A stretch of DNA of 64,000 nt, from NCBI RefSeq assembly GCF_001500065.1, contig NZ_LQIN01000004.1:62001-126000 (forward strand), read 5' to 3'. The notes under the pieces are model-generated. The model had not been told where the DNA came from. It worked only from the letters and a program-made list of their open reading frames with translations, and did not search any database. Shown in pieces: positions 26,725 to 34,971 of the stretch (the first letter of the stretch is position 1; each line of letters starts with the position of its first letter). The position numbers and the translations under genes were made by a program. This DNA comes from Mycobacterium sp. IS-3022 (GTDB taxonomy: Bacteria; Actinomycetota; Actinomycetes; Mycobacteriales; Mycobacteriaceae).

Positions 26725-26846
26725 ACGAGAAAGAGAAGCTCCTGCTGCGAGAATCACCGGTGGGCTCGCTGGATTCGACGCTGACCATGGCCGCGGCCAC
26801 GCAACCATTGGCTCACTGCGACCCAAGCACGGACAGAGGATCAGGC

Positions 26847-26861
26847 GGTGGCGGAGCCACC
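26847..26861 (+). other. Small hairpin in the 163-base gap before the ACAD genes
   Basis: GGTGGC and GCCACC form a six-base-pair stem with loop GGA about 26 bases before the GTG start of the first acyl-CoA dehydrogenase. The rest of the gap (26725-26887) shows no gene. It may tune translation or be chance in GC-rich DNA. Confidence 0.25.
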
Positions 26862-26887
26862 AGTGAAGCAGGGATAAAGGGGGGCCG

Positions 26888-28045
26888 GTGACGTCACAGG
26901 TGTCGCTGCCTCGGCTGGTGCCGCCGGCGACCGTCGATCCGACGACCACGGAGTCCTTACGCGCCGAGGTCCGCGCCTTCCTGGCCGAACAGCGCGCTTC
27001 GGGGACGTTCACGCCCGCGGTCGATGCCTGGCTGACCGGGTGGGACGAGAAGTTCACGGCTGCGCTCGCCGCCAAGGGCTGGCTGGGTATGACGGTGCCG
27101 GTCGAGTACGGCGGCCACGGGCGGTCGTTCATCGAACGCTTCGTGGTGACCGAGGAACTGCTCGCGGCCGGCGCGCCGGTGGCCGCGCATTGGATCGCCG
27201 ACCGGCAGATCGTGCCGTCGCTGTTGAAGTACGGCACCGAACACCAGAAGTCGGAGTTTCTGCCGAAGATCGTGCGCGGCGAATGTTACTTCGGCATCGG
27301 GATGAGCGAACCCGATTCCGGCTCTGACCTGGCGAGCGTGCGGACGAAAGCCCTTCGCGTCGAAGGCGGTTGGGAACTGACCGGCACAAAGGTCTGGACG
27401 TCCGGCGCCCACCACGCACACGCGTTCATCGCGCTGGCGCGGACCGCACCGGTGGATCCCGGCAATCGGCATGCCGGGCTGAGCCAGTTCATCGTCGATC
27501 TGCGCGGCCCCGGTGTGGAGATCCGGCCCATCGTCTCGATGAACGGCGCGCATCACTTCAACGAGGTGGTCCTCGACGCCGCGTTCGTGCCCGACGCGAT
27601 GGTATTCGGTGCAATCGGCGGCGGCTGGCAACAGGTGACCTCGGAGTTGGCCTTCGAGCGCAGCGGGCCCGAGCGGTTTCTGTCGACGTTCGTTCTGCTC
27701 GCATCGTGCGCTGAGCACATGGCGTCTCAGCGGATCTCGCCTGACGCCGACCTCGGGCGACTGGTGGCGCGCATCACCGGCCTGCACCAGATGTCGACCG
27801 CGGTGGCGGGTGCGCTGGAGCGACACGCCCCGGCCGATGTGCCCGCGGCCGTCGTCAAGGTCCTCGGCACCACCACCGAGGGCGATATCGCGGAATTCGC
27901 CGGCCAACTCGACGACGGCGACATCGATCCGACGTTCACGGAACTGGTTTCGGCTGCGGCGGATCAGCGTCCGGGTTTCACGTTGCGCGGCGGAACCAAC
28001 GAGGTGCTGCGCGGGGTGATCGCGCGAGGATTGGGCCTACGTTGA
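26888..28045 (+). CDS. Acyl-CoA dehydrogenase family protein, first of a pair
   Basis: This 385-residue flavoprotein oxidises an acyl-CoA to the enoyl-CoA. It has FGIGMSEPDSGSDLASVRTKALR (FAD/substrate contacts), LTGTKVWTSGAHHAHAFIALART, and the C-terminal RGGTNEVLRGVIARGLGL that closes the FAD site. A strong AAAGGGGGG precedes GTG 26888. The next gene is a second, more divergent ACAD overlapping by TTGA. Such pairs in mycobacterial sterol pathways (FadE26-27, FadE28-29) form alpha2-beta2 heterotetramers acting on bulky CoA esters, so a similar complex is inferred. Confidence 0.92.
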   Translation: MTSQVSLPRLVPPATVDPTTTESLRAEVRAFLAEQRASGTFTPAVDAWLTGWDEKFTAALAAKGWLGMTVPVEYGGHGRSFIERFVVTEELLAAGAPVAAHWIADRQIVPSLLKYGTEHQKSEFLPKIVRGECYFGIGMSEPDSGSDLASVRTKALRVEGGWELTGTKVWTSGAHHAHAFIALARTAPVDPGNRHAGLSQFIVDLRGPGVEIRPIVSMNGAHHFNEVVLDAAFVPDAMVFGAIGGGWQQVTSELAFERSGPERFLSTFVLLASCAEHMASQRISPDADLGRLVARITGLHQMSTAVAGALERHAPADVPAAVVKVLGTTTEGDIAEFAGQLDDGDIDPTFTELVSAAADQRPGFTLRGGTNEVLRGVIARGLGLR

Positions 28046-29043
28046 CCGAGATCCCGTTTACCGGCGTCGACCCGGCTTTGGTCGAGATGATGGATGCTGT
28101 CTTCGCCGAACATCGCGGCGATCCGGCGCTGTGGCAGCAACTCGACAAGCTCGGCCTGGTGCGGCTCACGGGTCGCGAGGATGTCGGCGGAAGTGGCGCC
28201 GGCTGGTACGAAGCCGCTGAACTGCTGAGCGCCGCAGTTCGTCGCGGCGTGCGAATTCCGTTGGCCGAACACGACTTGCTGGCCTGCTGGCTGTTGGATG
28301 CGATCGGGCTGCCCAGCAGCGGGGCGGTGCGCACGGTGTGCCTGCTGGACTCGCGCGGGACCGCGCGCGGTGTTCCGTGGGCAACGGGCGCCGAGCGGGT
28401 CGTGGTGGTGTGGAAGGACGGTGGCGAGCACCGCGCCTCAGATGTCGACGCCGAAAGCCTCATCGTCACACCGGGTCTCAATACGATCGGTGAGCCGCGG
28501 GACACGGTGTCCACCGACGTCTCGGCCCTCGACGGGATATCGGTTCCCACGGCACTCGTCACTCAATTGCGACTGAAGTCCGCACTCGTGCGCTCAATTC
28601 AGGTGTGCGCGGCGCTCGATCGGATCGTCCAGCTGGCAATCGAGCATGCGACGTCACGTGTTCAGTTTGGTCGCCCGTTGTCCCGCTTCCAAGCCGTGCA
28701 GCATCTGATCGCCGACCTTGCCGCCGAGGCCGCACTTGCCCGCGCGGCGACCGAGGCCGCACTGACGACGGCCGTGAACACGGACTGGTCCGGCGAGAGC
28801 CTCGAATTCCGCGTCGCGGCGGCCCGGTCGTGCGCCGGACATGCCGCGGAAGTGGTGGTGCGCAACGCGCACCAGGTGCACGGCGCCATCGGCACCACAC
28901 AGGAGCACCGACTGCACGAATTCACCCGGGCGGCGCTGGCGTGGCGCTCGGAGTTCGGCTCCGTCCGGTACTGGGACCAGCGGGTGACCGACGCAGCTCT
29001 GGCGGCGGGCGCAGCCGGACTGTGGAGCTTGGTCACCGGTTAG
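28042..29043 (+). CDS. Acyl-CoA dehydrogenase family protein, second of a pair
   Basis: This 333-residue partner subunit starts at TTG 28042, overlapping the previous stop by four bases. The C-terminal ACAD half is clear (QLAIEHATSRVQFGRPLSRFQAVQHLIADLAAEAALARAATEAAL, then HQVHGAIGTTQEHRLHEFTRAA). The N-terminal half is shortened and poorly conserved, as in beta subunits of heteromeric mycobacterial ACADs. It probably helps form a shared FAD site with its neighbour. Confidence 0.88.
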   Translation: MTEIPFTGVDPALVEMMDAVFAEHRGDPALWQQLDKLGLVRLTGREDVGGSGAGWYEAAELLSAAVRRGVRIPLAEHDLLACWLLDAIGLPSSGAVRTVCLLDSRGTARGVPWATGAERVVVVWKDGGEHRASDVDAESLIVTPGLNTIGEPRDTVSTDVSALDGISVPTALVTQLRLKSALVRSIQVCAALDRIVQLAIEHATSRVQFGRPLSRFQAVQHLIADLAAEAALARAATEAALTTAVNTDWSGESLEFRVAAARSCAGHAAEVVVRNAHQVHGAIGTTQEHRLHEFTRAALAWRSEFGSVRYWDQRVTDAALAAGAAGLWSLVTG

Positions 29044-29133
29044 CGCTACGGCGGATCAACGTCGGCCGGGACGCGCGCTCGTCACAGCCAGTACATGAGC
29101 CCCAAGCAGGTGTCTAGACCGGTCGCTGCGTTG

Positions 29134-30573
29134 TCACGCGGCGTCGGGTTTCGGTCCCGCTCGACTTTCGTTGTCCCCGTTCGGGGCCGGTCCGTCGACG
29201 ACTTCCTCGGTTTCGCCGTCGGGCAGTCGGTGGAGACGCTCGGGGCGATGGTATTCGTTGACGCGGGCTTGCCCTGTGTCGAGCTGTGGGGGCGGGATCC
29301 ACTCGACATCGTTGTCTTCGTTGATCCGTGTTTGCCAGCCGCCTGGGCCGACCATGCGGTTATCGGGCCCACACGCCAAACCGAGTTCATCGACGTTTGT
29401 TTGTCCGTCGTCGGCCCAGTCGCGATCCGCGTGATGTGCTTGGCAACCGTAGGCGGGCACGGTGCAGCCCGGCTTCGTGCAGCCGCCGTCGCGGGCGATG
29501 AGCACGATCCGCTGAGCCGGCGAGGCCACACGGCGGGCACGAAACAAGTCCAGGGCCGATCCGGTGGCCTTGTCGAACACCGCCAAGTAGTGGTTCGCGT
29601 GGGCGGCCATGCGGATGACGTCGGCGATTGGGATGACGGTGCCTCCACCGGTGACGCCAACTCCTGCCCGGCTCTCCAATTCCTGCAGTGTGGTGCGGAC
29701 GATGATCGAGGCTGGTAACCCGTTGTGCTGACCCAACTCACCGCTTTCCAGCACGCTGCGGCCGACCGCCACCAGCGCGTCGTGCTGGCGCTGCGCCAGG
29801 CTGCGGTGGTCGTTGTCGATCTGGGCCTGCGACGGCGTACCCGAAACGCAGGGGTGCTCGTCCTCGGGGTTGCACATGCCCGGCGCCGCCCACTTCGCGA
29901 AGATCGCCTCGTATATCGCCCAGGCTTCCGGAGTCAGATTGCCTCTGAACGGGATCATCTTGTCGGACCCCTGGGGTCCTTTCCACACGCCACGACGCCG
30001 CGCGCGTTCGCGCTCGTCGGGTTCGGGACCGTCCTGGTCGAGCAGGAACAGGATGCGCTCGGCATTGTCCTTCAGTTCCTTTGGCCCCACGCCGATCGCG
30101 GTGCGCACCAGATCGACTTCGATTTGCGCGCGGGTGCGGGCGTCGACGCCGGCCGGGATGCGCTCCATAGCCTCGCGCACGACCTTGACATGCTCGCGAT
30201 TGATCGACCCGTGAGCCTGGGCCAGCGCGGTGCAGGGCAACTCGGGTTCGAGCGGTTCACCGGTCAGCGTGCGACGCGGACCCAACGTGGCGGCCTCGTC
30301 GAGTCGGCGGCCGGCCTCACTGGTCGAGATGCGCCACCGCGTCGCCAGCACGTCGCGCCAGGACTTGGCGCCCATTTCCCTGGCGGTGGTCTCGGCTTGC
30401 AAGCGCGCCAACATGCGATGGCTCTGAGCCGGCAGCTGACACGCGAGGGTTTCAAGGTCGTCAAGCGCGCCGATCAGGTCGGACTCGGTGAGCGCCTCGA
30501 TGGGCAACGCCGCCAGTTCGTCGTAGGCGGCCCGAAGCGAGGCAACCGTGGCCTGCACCGCTTCCGCACTCAT
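29134..30573 (-). CDS. 13E12-repeat family DUF222/HNH endonuclease-like protein
   Basis: This 479-residue protein has a long N-terminal DUF222 helical domain (VASLRAAYDELAALPIEALTESDLIGALDDLE, SWRDVLATRWRISTSEAGRRLDEAA) and a C-terminal HNH-type region with cysteine/histidine ligands (DGGCTKPGCTVPAYGCQAHHADRDW, LACGPDNRMVGPGGW). These are multicopy genes in mycobacteria, some inside mobile regions and several LexA-controlled. I chose ATG 30573, where DUF222 begins; upstream codons overlap a probable SOS box. It is unrelated to the catabolic neighbours and separates two operons, so it may mark an insertion. Confidence 0.9.
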   Translation of the reverse strand: MSAEAVQATVASLRAAYDELAALPIEALTESDLIGALDDLETLACQLPAQSHRMLARLQAETTAREMGAKSWRDVLATRWRISTSEAGRRLDEAATLGPRRTLTGEPLEPELPCTALAQAHGSINREHVKVVREAMERIPAGVDARTRAQIEVDLVRTAIGVGPKELKDNAERILFLLDQDGPEPDERERARRRGVWKGPQGSDKMIPFRGNLTPEAWAIYEAIFAKWAAPGMCNPEDEHPCVSGTPSQAQIDNDHRSLAQRQHDALVAVGRSVLESGELGQHNGLPASIIVRTTLQELESRAGVGVTGGGTVIPIADVIRMAAHANHYLAVFDKATGSALDLFRARRVASPAQRIVLIARDGGCTKPGCTVPAYGCQAHHADRDWADDGQTNVDELGLACGPDNRMVGPGGWQTRINEDNDVEWIPPPQLDTGQARVNEYHRPERLHRLPDGETEEVVDGPAPNGDNESRAGPKPDAA

Positions 30574-30576
30574 GAC

Positions 30577-30592
30577 TCGAACATATGTGCGA
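30577..30592 (-). promoter_or_regulatory. SOS box-like (LexA) site
   Basis: TCGAACATATGTGCGA matches the mycobacterial SOS consensus TCGAAC-N4-GTTCGA with one mismatch. It ends four bases before the 13E12 gene start. LexA control of 13E12 genes is known in M. tuberculosis. Confidence 0.65.
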
Positions 30593-30608
30593 ACTTTAAG
30601 AAGTTCGC
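30589..30608. promoter_or_regulatory. Perfect inverted repeat next to the SOS-like site
   Basis: GCGAACTT and AAGTTCGC form perfect eight-base arms around TAAG. The half-sites contain GAAC/GTTC, as in SOS boxes, but the spacing is wider. It could be a second regulatory site. Confidence 0.5.
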
Positions 30609-30682
30609 GACGTATTTCTGAAAAGTTCCATGAGAGGCTGCTCGGGAGCTTGCCGACAGCGCTGCGAGTGGGCGGCGACGTT

Positions 30683-30698
30683 CCGCTGACCGGACACC
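30683..30698 (+). promoter_or_regulatory. Recurring cluster motif before the SnoaL-SDR-esterase operon
   Basis: CCGCTGACCGGACACC ends 40 bases before ATG 30739. GACACC and GGTGTC (30693-30707) also form an inverted repeat here. Confidence 0.45.
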
Positions 30699-30738
30699 AC
30701 AGGTGTCGGCCCGACGACATCGGGGTTGACTTCCCGCC

Positions 30739-31221
30739 ATGAGCAACGACATCACGCTGTCCGAACTGCAGGAGTTCATCGCGGCCTACTGGTACGCCTA
30801 CGACGAGGCGAACTACGACGAGATGGCCGCGGCGAAGGCCGAGGACATACGGTTCATCACCCGCAGCGATTCCGGCGCGAGCCCCTTCGAGGACCTGATG
30901 TCACCGGAGCTGCACGGCCGCGACGCCGTGATGGACTGGCTCACCGAACACCGCAAGCAGAGCCCCTACCCGCTGCGCCACCACGCCACCAACCTGCACC
31001 GCACGGGCGTTAAAGGGGACGCCGCTCTCGTCCGTTTTTATATCTTCGTCAACCAGATCGCCAACTTCGTACCGTTCGCCGTGTCCAGCGGGATCGCCAA
31101 TGTCGCAGTGCGCCGCGGTGCCGACGGACTCGAGTTCACTGAAATGGAGATGGTTCTCGACACCACCGACTCTGTGCCACTGGCCGAACTCGCCGCCGAA
31201 GCCACAGCCTCCGGCGGCTAG
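30739..31221 (+). CDS. SnoaL-like (NTF2-fold) protein
   Basis: This 160-residue protein shows the SnoaL pattern: LQEFIAAYWYAYDEANYDEMAAAKAEDIRF, an HHATNLHRTG strand, then FYIFVNQIANFVPFAVSSGIANV and EFTEMEMVLDTT. It resembles small cyclase/hydratase or steroid-isomerase-type proteins, but no catalytic set can be assigned. It heads an operon with an SDR five bases on and an HSL esterase. Confidence 0.78.
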   Translation: MSNDITLSELQEFIAAYWYAYDEANYDEMAAAKAEDIRFITRSDSGASPFEDLMSPELHGRDAVMDWLTEHRKQSPYPLRHHATNLHRTGVKGDAALVRFYIFVNQIANFVPFAVSSGIANVAVRRGADGLEFTEMEMVLDTTDSVPLAELAAEATASGG

Positions 31222-31225
31222 TTCA

Positions 31226-32077
31226 GTGACCGCTCGCGAGACGTTCTCCGGCGGCGTCGCGGTCATCACCGGCGCCGGCAACGGAATCGGCGCCGGTCTG
31301 GCGCGCCATGCCGCCGCGCTGGGGATGACGGTGGTGCTGGTCGACGTCGATGGGCAGGCCGCCGCCACCCTCCGCGATGAACTCCCGGGCTCCGTCGACA
31401 TGGTGTGCGACGTGCGCGACGCCGACGCTCTGGAAAGACTTGCGGCCCAGGTGTACTCCGAAATCGGGCCGGTGCGGCTGTTGGTCAACAACGCCGGGGT
31501 TGAGCAGTTCGGCTACCTGTGGGACACGTCCGTCGCCAACTGGGATCGGCTGGTGGCGATCAACATCAGCGGTGTGTTCTACGGCGTACGGGCGTTCCTG
31601 CCGCACATGCTCGCCGCCGACACACCGTCGTGGGTGTGGAACCTGTCATCGATCGGTGGTGTCGCGGCCGTGCCGTTGCAGGCGCCGTACATCATGAGCA
31701 AGCACGCGGTGCTCGCACTCACCGAATGCCTACGCCTGGAAGTCGAATCGGCCGGCCACGCCAACCGGATCCATGTCCAGGCGGTGCTGCCCGGGGCGGT
31801 GAAGTCGAACATCTTCGAAGCGGCCGGCGGGGTCGACGGCGGTGATGTTGGGGCGGCGGAGGCGCAGCGATCGGCGATGCTGGACATCAAGGCTGGCGCG
31901 ATGGACCCGATCGAGGCGGCGCGGGTGGTGTTCGAACAGGCGGCCGCAGGCGACTTCTATCTGCTGACCCAGCCCGAGTACGTCGGCAATGCGATGGCCG
32001 AGCGCGCCGACATCCTGGCCAACCGCCGTCCGCCCGTGCTGCGCACCAAGCGTCGCTTCGATCCCGCACACCAATGA
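31226..32077 (+). CDS. Short-chain dehydrogenase/reductase
   Basis: This 283-residue SDR has ITGAGNGIGAGLARHAA, CDVRD, NNAGVEQFG, NLSSIGGVAA and YIMSKHAVLALTE (catalytic Tyr and Lys), with a tail QPEYVGNAMAERADILANRRPP common in mycobacterial SDRs of this type. It starts at GTG 31226 and overlaps the following esterase gene by ATGA. The substrate is unknown. Confidence 0.88.
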   Translation: MTARETFSGGVAVITGAGNGIGAGLARHAAALGMTVVLVDVDGQAAATLRDELPGSVDMVCDVRDADALERLAAQVYSEIGPVRLLVNNAGVEQFGYLWDTSVANWDRLVAINISGVFYGVRAFLPHMLAADTPSWVWNLSSIGGVAAVPLQAPYIMSKHAVLALTECLRLEVESAGHANRIHVQAVLPGAVKSNIFEAAGGVDGGDVGAAEAQRSAMLDIKAGAMDPIEAARVVFEQAAAGDFYLLTQPEYVGNAMAERADILANRRPPVLRTKRRFDPAHQ

Positions 32078-33018
32078 CGACATCGGAAGTGGGTGCGCCA
32101 CTGCTGGATCCGGACGCCGCCACGCGTATCGCGGAGCTCGGTGTCGTGCCACCGATGCGTGAACGCGGACTCGCCGCGGTCCGCGACGCGCTGGAATCAG
32201 CGGCGCTGCCGGAGATGCCGTCGATGGCGGACGTGGAGGACCGCGTCATCGACGGGCCAGCCGGGGACATTCCGCTGCGGATCTATCGGCCGTCCCTGGA
32301 TCTGGCGGCGCCGGCAATGGTCTACTTCCACGGGGGCGGCATGGTGCTCGGCTCGAACCAATCATTCGAACCGTTGGCGCGCAACCTCGCCGACAAGTCC
32401 GGCGCCACCGTGATTTCCGTCGGGTACCACCTCGCGCCGGAGTGCCCTCCCCCGGCCCAGTTCGACGACGCCTATCTCGGGACGTCATGGGTTGCGGCCC
32501 ACGCCGCCGACCTCGGTGTCGACACAAGCCGATTGGCGGTGGCCGGCGACAGCGCGGGCGGCGGCCTGGCCGCGGCCGTCGCCTTGGCCGCGCGAGACCG
32601 CGGCGGCCCTGACCTGTTCGCCCAGGTGCTGATGTACCCGGGCCTCGACAAGGATCTGACGGTGCCGTCGGTCAAGGCCTTGCCGGACGCCCCGCTGCTC
32701 AGCCTCGTCGACATCGAGTACATGCACGAATTGGCCGACGGTCCGGAGCATCCGTATGCCGTACCCGCACGTGCGGCCAACCTGTCCGGGCTGCCGCAGG
32801 CCATCGTGGTGACCGCGGCGGCCGACCCCATTCGCGACTGGGGCGAGCGCTACGCCCAGCGACTGCAGGACGCTGGGGTGCAGACCACCGTGACCCGTTA
32901 TCCCGGTATGTATCACGGCTTCCTGATGCGGTCTGACGCCACCGCACGGGGCCGCTTGGCGGTGGCCGAGATCGGCGCGCTGATGCGTGCGAAGTTCGCG
33001 AACCCGCTGCCGTTCTGA
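32074..33018 (+). CDS. Alpha/beta hydrolase, hormone-sensitive-lipase (Lip) family
   Basis: This 314-residue esterase has HGGGM (residues 86-90), GDSAGGG with Ser160, acid in AADPIRDWGE and base in MYHGFLM. It is a second HSL-type enzyme in the cluster, similar to the one at 18305. With two Baeyer-Villiger monooxygenases present, ester or lactone hydrolysis is a reasonable role. It overlaps the SDR gene by four bases. Confidence 0.92.
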   Translation: MTTSEVGAPLLDPDAATRIAELGVVPPMRERGLAAVRDALESAALPEMPSMADVEDRVIDGPAGDIPLRIYRPSLDLAAPAMVYFHGGGMVLGSNQSFEPLARNLADKSGATVISVGYHLAPECPPPAQFDDAYLGTSWVAAHAADLGVDTSRLAVAGDSAGGGLAAAVALAARDRGGPDLFAQVLMYPGLDKDLTVPSVKALPDAPLLSLVDIEYMHELADGPEHPYAVPARAANLSGLPQAIVVTAAADPIRDWGERYAQRLQDAGVQTTVTRYPGMYHGFLMRSDATARGRLAVAEIGALMRAKFANPLPF

Positions 33019-33030
33019 CGCCAGTAACCG

Positions 33031-33050
33031 GTGTCCCGATCACTGGACAC
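33031..33050. promoter_or_regulatory. Inverted repeat with the recurring cluster motif
   Basis: GTGTCC and GGACAC are perfect six-base arms around an eight-base spacer. The minus strand within it reads AGTGATCGGGACAC, close to the cluster motif. It ends 40 bases before ATG 33091. Confidence 0.5.
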
Positions 33051-33090
33051 GTGGCGACCCGAAGGCCCGTCGCCGCACCACAATCGAGCC

Positions 33091-34167
33091 ATGCTTACCG
33101 AACAGCAGCGCATGGAGCTTTCCGACGTTCTGCGGCCGGCCTCACCGCCGCGTGAGATCGACAATGTCTACACCGACGATCAGCGCGAACGCCTCCTGGA
33201 CGTGGTTCGCACCGAGGGGCCGTGGCGGCTGATCATCGCTCAGCACTTCGCGTCGGCCGAGGAACTGATGGCCACGATGAGCGGCATGTTCCCCGAGGGC
33301 TTCGAACCGTCACTCGACCTGTTCCTCACGCCGACGTTCCGTGGCTATCTGGCCAATTACGGCACCGTGCTGTACCCCGAACTGCACGACTGCTTCTACA
33401 ACCAGCGGTTCGTGGCCTACGCGAAGAGTTACTGGAACGCCGAGTACGCCAAGCCGGAGATGATGTTGTTCAACATCAACGGGCCATGCGCCAACCGCGA
33501 TCCCGGCCACCTCGACTCCCCCAGCTTCAGGGGTGTGCGTCACGAGAACGCACCGACCTGGCTGACCAGCGTCATGGGCAAGTCCGGTCTGTTTCGCGAC
33601 TACCTGATCAAGATGGCTCAGGTCATCACGTGGTTCTCCCACGACGAAAGCAGCGGTTTCACCTACTGGCCTGACGGTCCACTCAAGCCGCCGCAACGTC
33701 TAGTGCCGCCGGTGTACAACCGCGGTGTGCTGGTGCAGAACGAGATGATGGTGCACCGCGGCGAAGCCAACGGACCGCTCGACCAGCAGACCCCCGCCGG
33801 CCTCGCGTTCGACACGGTGTTTTCCGGCGACCCGGCCGACAAGAACGCTTGGCTGCTGAAGAACGGCAACGATGTGATCGCCCGCCACCACACCGACGAG
33901 CTGCGGTTCCTCGTGCACTGGTCGGCCGAGGTGTTCGCGGACTACGACGAGCTGAAGAAGAACATGGACGGCAGCGACGACCTGACCATCGACAAGGCCA
34001 TCGACATGCTCGTCGACGACGCAGGCAAGAAGGGCATCAAACTCGACGTGCCCAACGAGCCGCTGCACGATCCGGAGTTCATCGGGGCGCTCAATGCGGT
34101 CTACGACCTCGGCGGGCCGGCCGAGTACCCCGCGGAAGCCCCGATCAGCGCTTTCCAAGTTGCCTGA
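33091..34167 (+). CDS. Uncharacterised protein, possible Fe(II)/2-oxoglutarate dioxygenase
   Basis: I do not recognise this 358-residue protein as a named family. It contains GPCANRDPGHLDSPSFRGV, giving an H-x-D pair (His140, Asp142), and NEMMVHRGEANGP with His222 followed by Arg223. H-x-D plus a distal His about 80 residues later is the iron triad of 2-oxoglutarate-dependent oxygenases, so a hydroxylase or desaturase role is possible. This is an inference from motif spacing. It is followed six bases on by an SDR and preceded by a copy of the cluster motif. Confidence 0.6.
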   Translation: MLTEQQRMELSDVLRPASPPREIDNVYTDDQRERLLDVVRTEGPWRLIIAQHFASAEELMATMSGMFPEGFEPSLDLFLTPTFRGYLANYGTVLYPELHDCFYNQRFVAYAKSYWNAEYAKPEMMLFNINGPCANRDPGHLDSPSFRGVRHENAPTWLTSVMGKSGLFRDYLIKMAQVITWFSHDESSGFTYWPDGPLKPPQRLVPPVYNRGVLVQNEMMVHRGEANGPLDQQTPAGLAFDTVFSGDPADKNAWLLKNGNDVIARHHTDELRFLVHWSAEVFADYDELKKNMDGSDDLTIDKAIDMLVDDAGKKGIKLDVPNEPLHDPEFIGALNAVYDLGGPAEYPAEAPISAFQVA

Positions 34168-34173
34168 GTAGGA

Positions 34174-34968
34174 ATGACTTTCAGCATGGACCGCTTCAAC
34201 GGCAGGCAGATCATTGTCACCGGCGCCGGGTCGGGTATCGGCGCGGCCACCGTCGCCCGGTTACTCGACGAGGGCGGAACGGTCGTCGCCTGTGACGTGT
34301 CACCGGACGGCCTGGCCGCGACCGCCACCGCCGCGGACGACGCCGGCACCCGCAAGCGGTTGACGACGACGGTGCTCGACGTCTCGGACGAGGGGACGGT
34401 GGCCGAGGCCGTCGACGCGGCGGTCGCCGAGATGGGTGGGCTCGACGTGTTGGTCAACGCCGCGGCCATCCAGCGGTGCGCGCACACCCACGAGCACACT
34501 CTCGACGACTGGAACACGACGCTCGCAGTCAACCTGACCGGGACCTTCCTGATGACGCGGCGCGCCTTGCCTGCGCTGCTCGACTCGGGCCGCGGCGTCG
34601 TGGTGAACTTCACCTCGACAGCGGCGTCGTTCGCCCACCCCTACATGGCCGCGTACGCGGCGAGCAAGGGCGGGGTACTCGCCTTCACCCACTCGCTGGC
34701 ACTCGAGTACTCCAAGCAGGGTCTACGCGCAGTCAACATCCAACCGGGCGGTGTGGCAACGGCTTTGGCGAACGCGACGCTGGACAAGATGCCCGACGGC
34801 TACGACCTGGGACTGTGGGCCAAGCAGACACCGCTGCTGCACGGCCGCGAGAACGAGATCTTGGGCGACCCGAGTTCCGTGGCGTCGGTGATCGCCATGG
34901 TCGCGTCCGACGACGGCGCCTTCATCACCGGCACCGAGATCCGCGTCGACGGCGGCGCGCACGCCTGA
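34174..34968 (+). CDS. Short-chain dehydrogenase/reductase
   Basis: This 264-residue SDR has VTGAGSGIGAATVARLL, CDVSPDG (binding the cofactor ribose), VNAAAIQ, NFTSTAAS and YAASKGGVLAFTHSLA, with a typical DGGAHA C-terminus. AGGA just upstream could serve ATG 34174 or ATG 34186; the two differ by four residues. It is co-transcribed with the dioxygenase-like gene and meets a convergent SDR gene three bases after its stop codon. Confidence 0.88.
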   Translation: MTFSMDRFNGRQIIVTGAGSGIGAATVARLLDEGGTVVACDVSPDGLAATATAADDAGTRKRLTTTVLDVSDEGTVAEAVDAAVAEMGGLDVLVNAAAIQRCAHTHEHTLDDWNTTLAVNLTGTFLMTRRALPALLDSGRGVVVNFTSTAASFAHPYMAAYAASKGGVLAFTHSLALEYSKQGLRAVNIQPGGVATALANATLDKMPDGYDLGLWAKQTPLLHGRENEILGDPSSVASVIAMVASDDGAFITGTEIRVDGGAHA

Positions 34969-34971
34969 CGC

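Noticed and set aside
29059..29074. GGCCGGGACG-type sequence after the ACAD genes
   Set aside because: It lies between convergent 3' ends where no promoter is expected, and lacks the CACTGA half.
30571..30720. N-terminal extension of the 13E12 protein to 30720
   Set aside because: The extra 49 codons cover the SOS-like site and inverted repeat and do not resemble DUF222.
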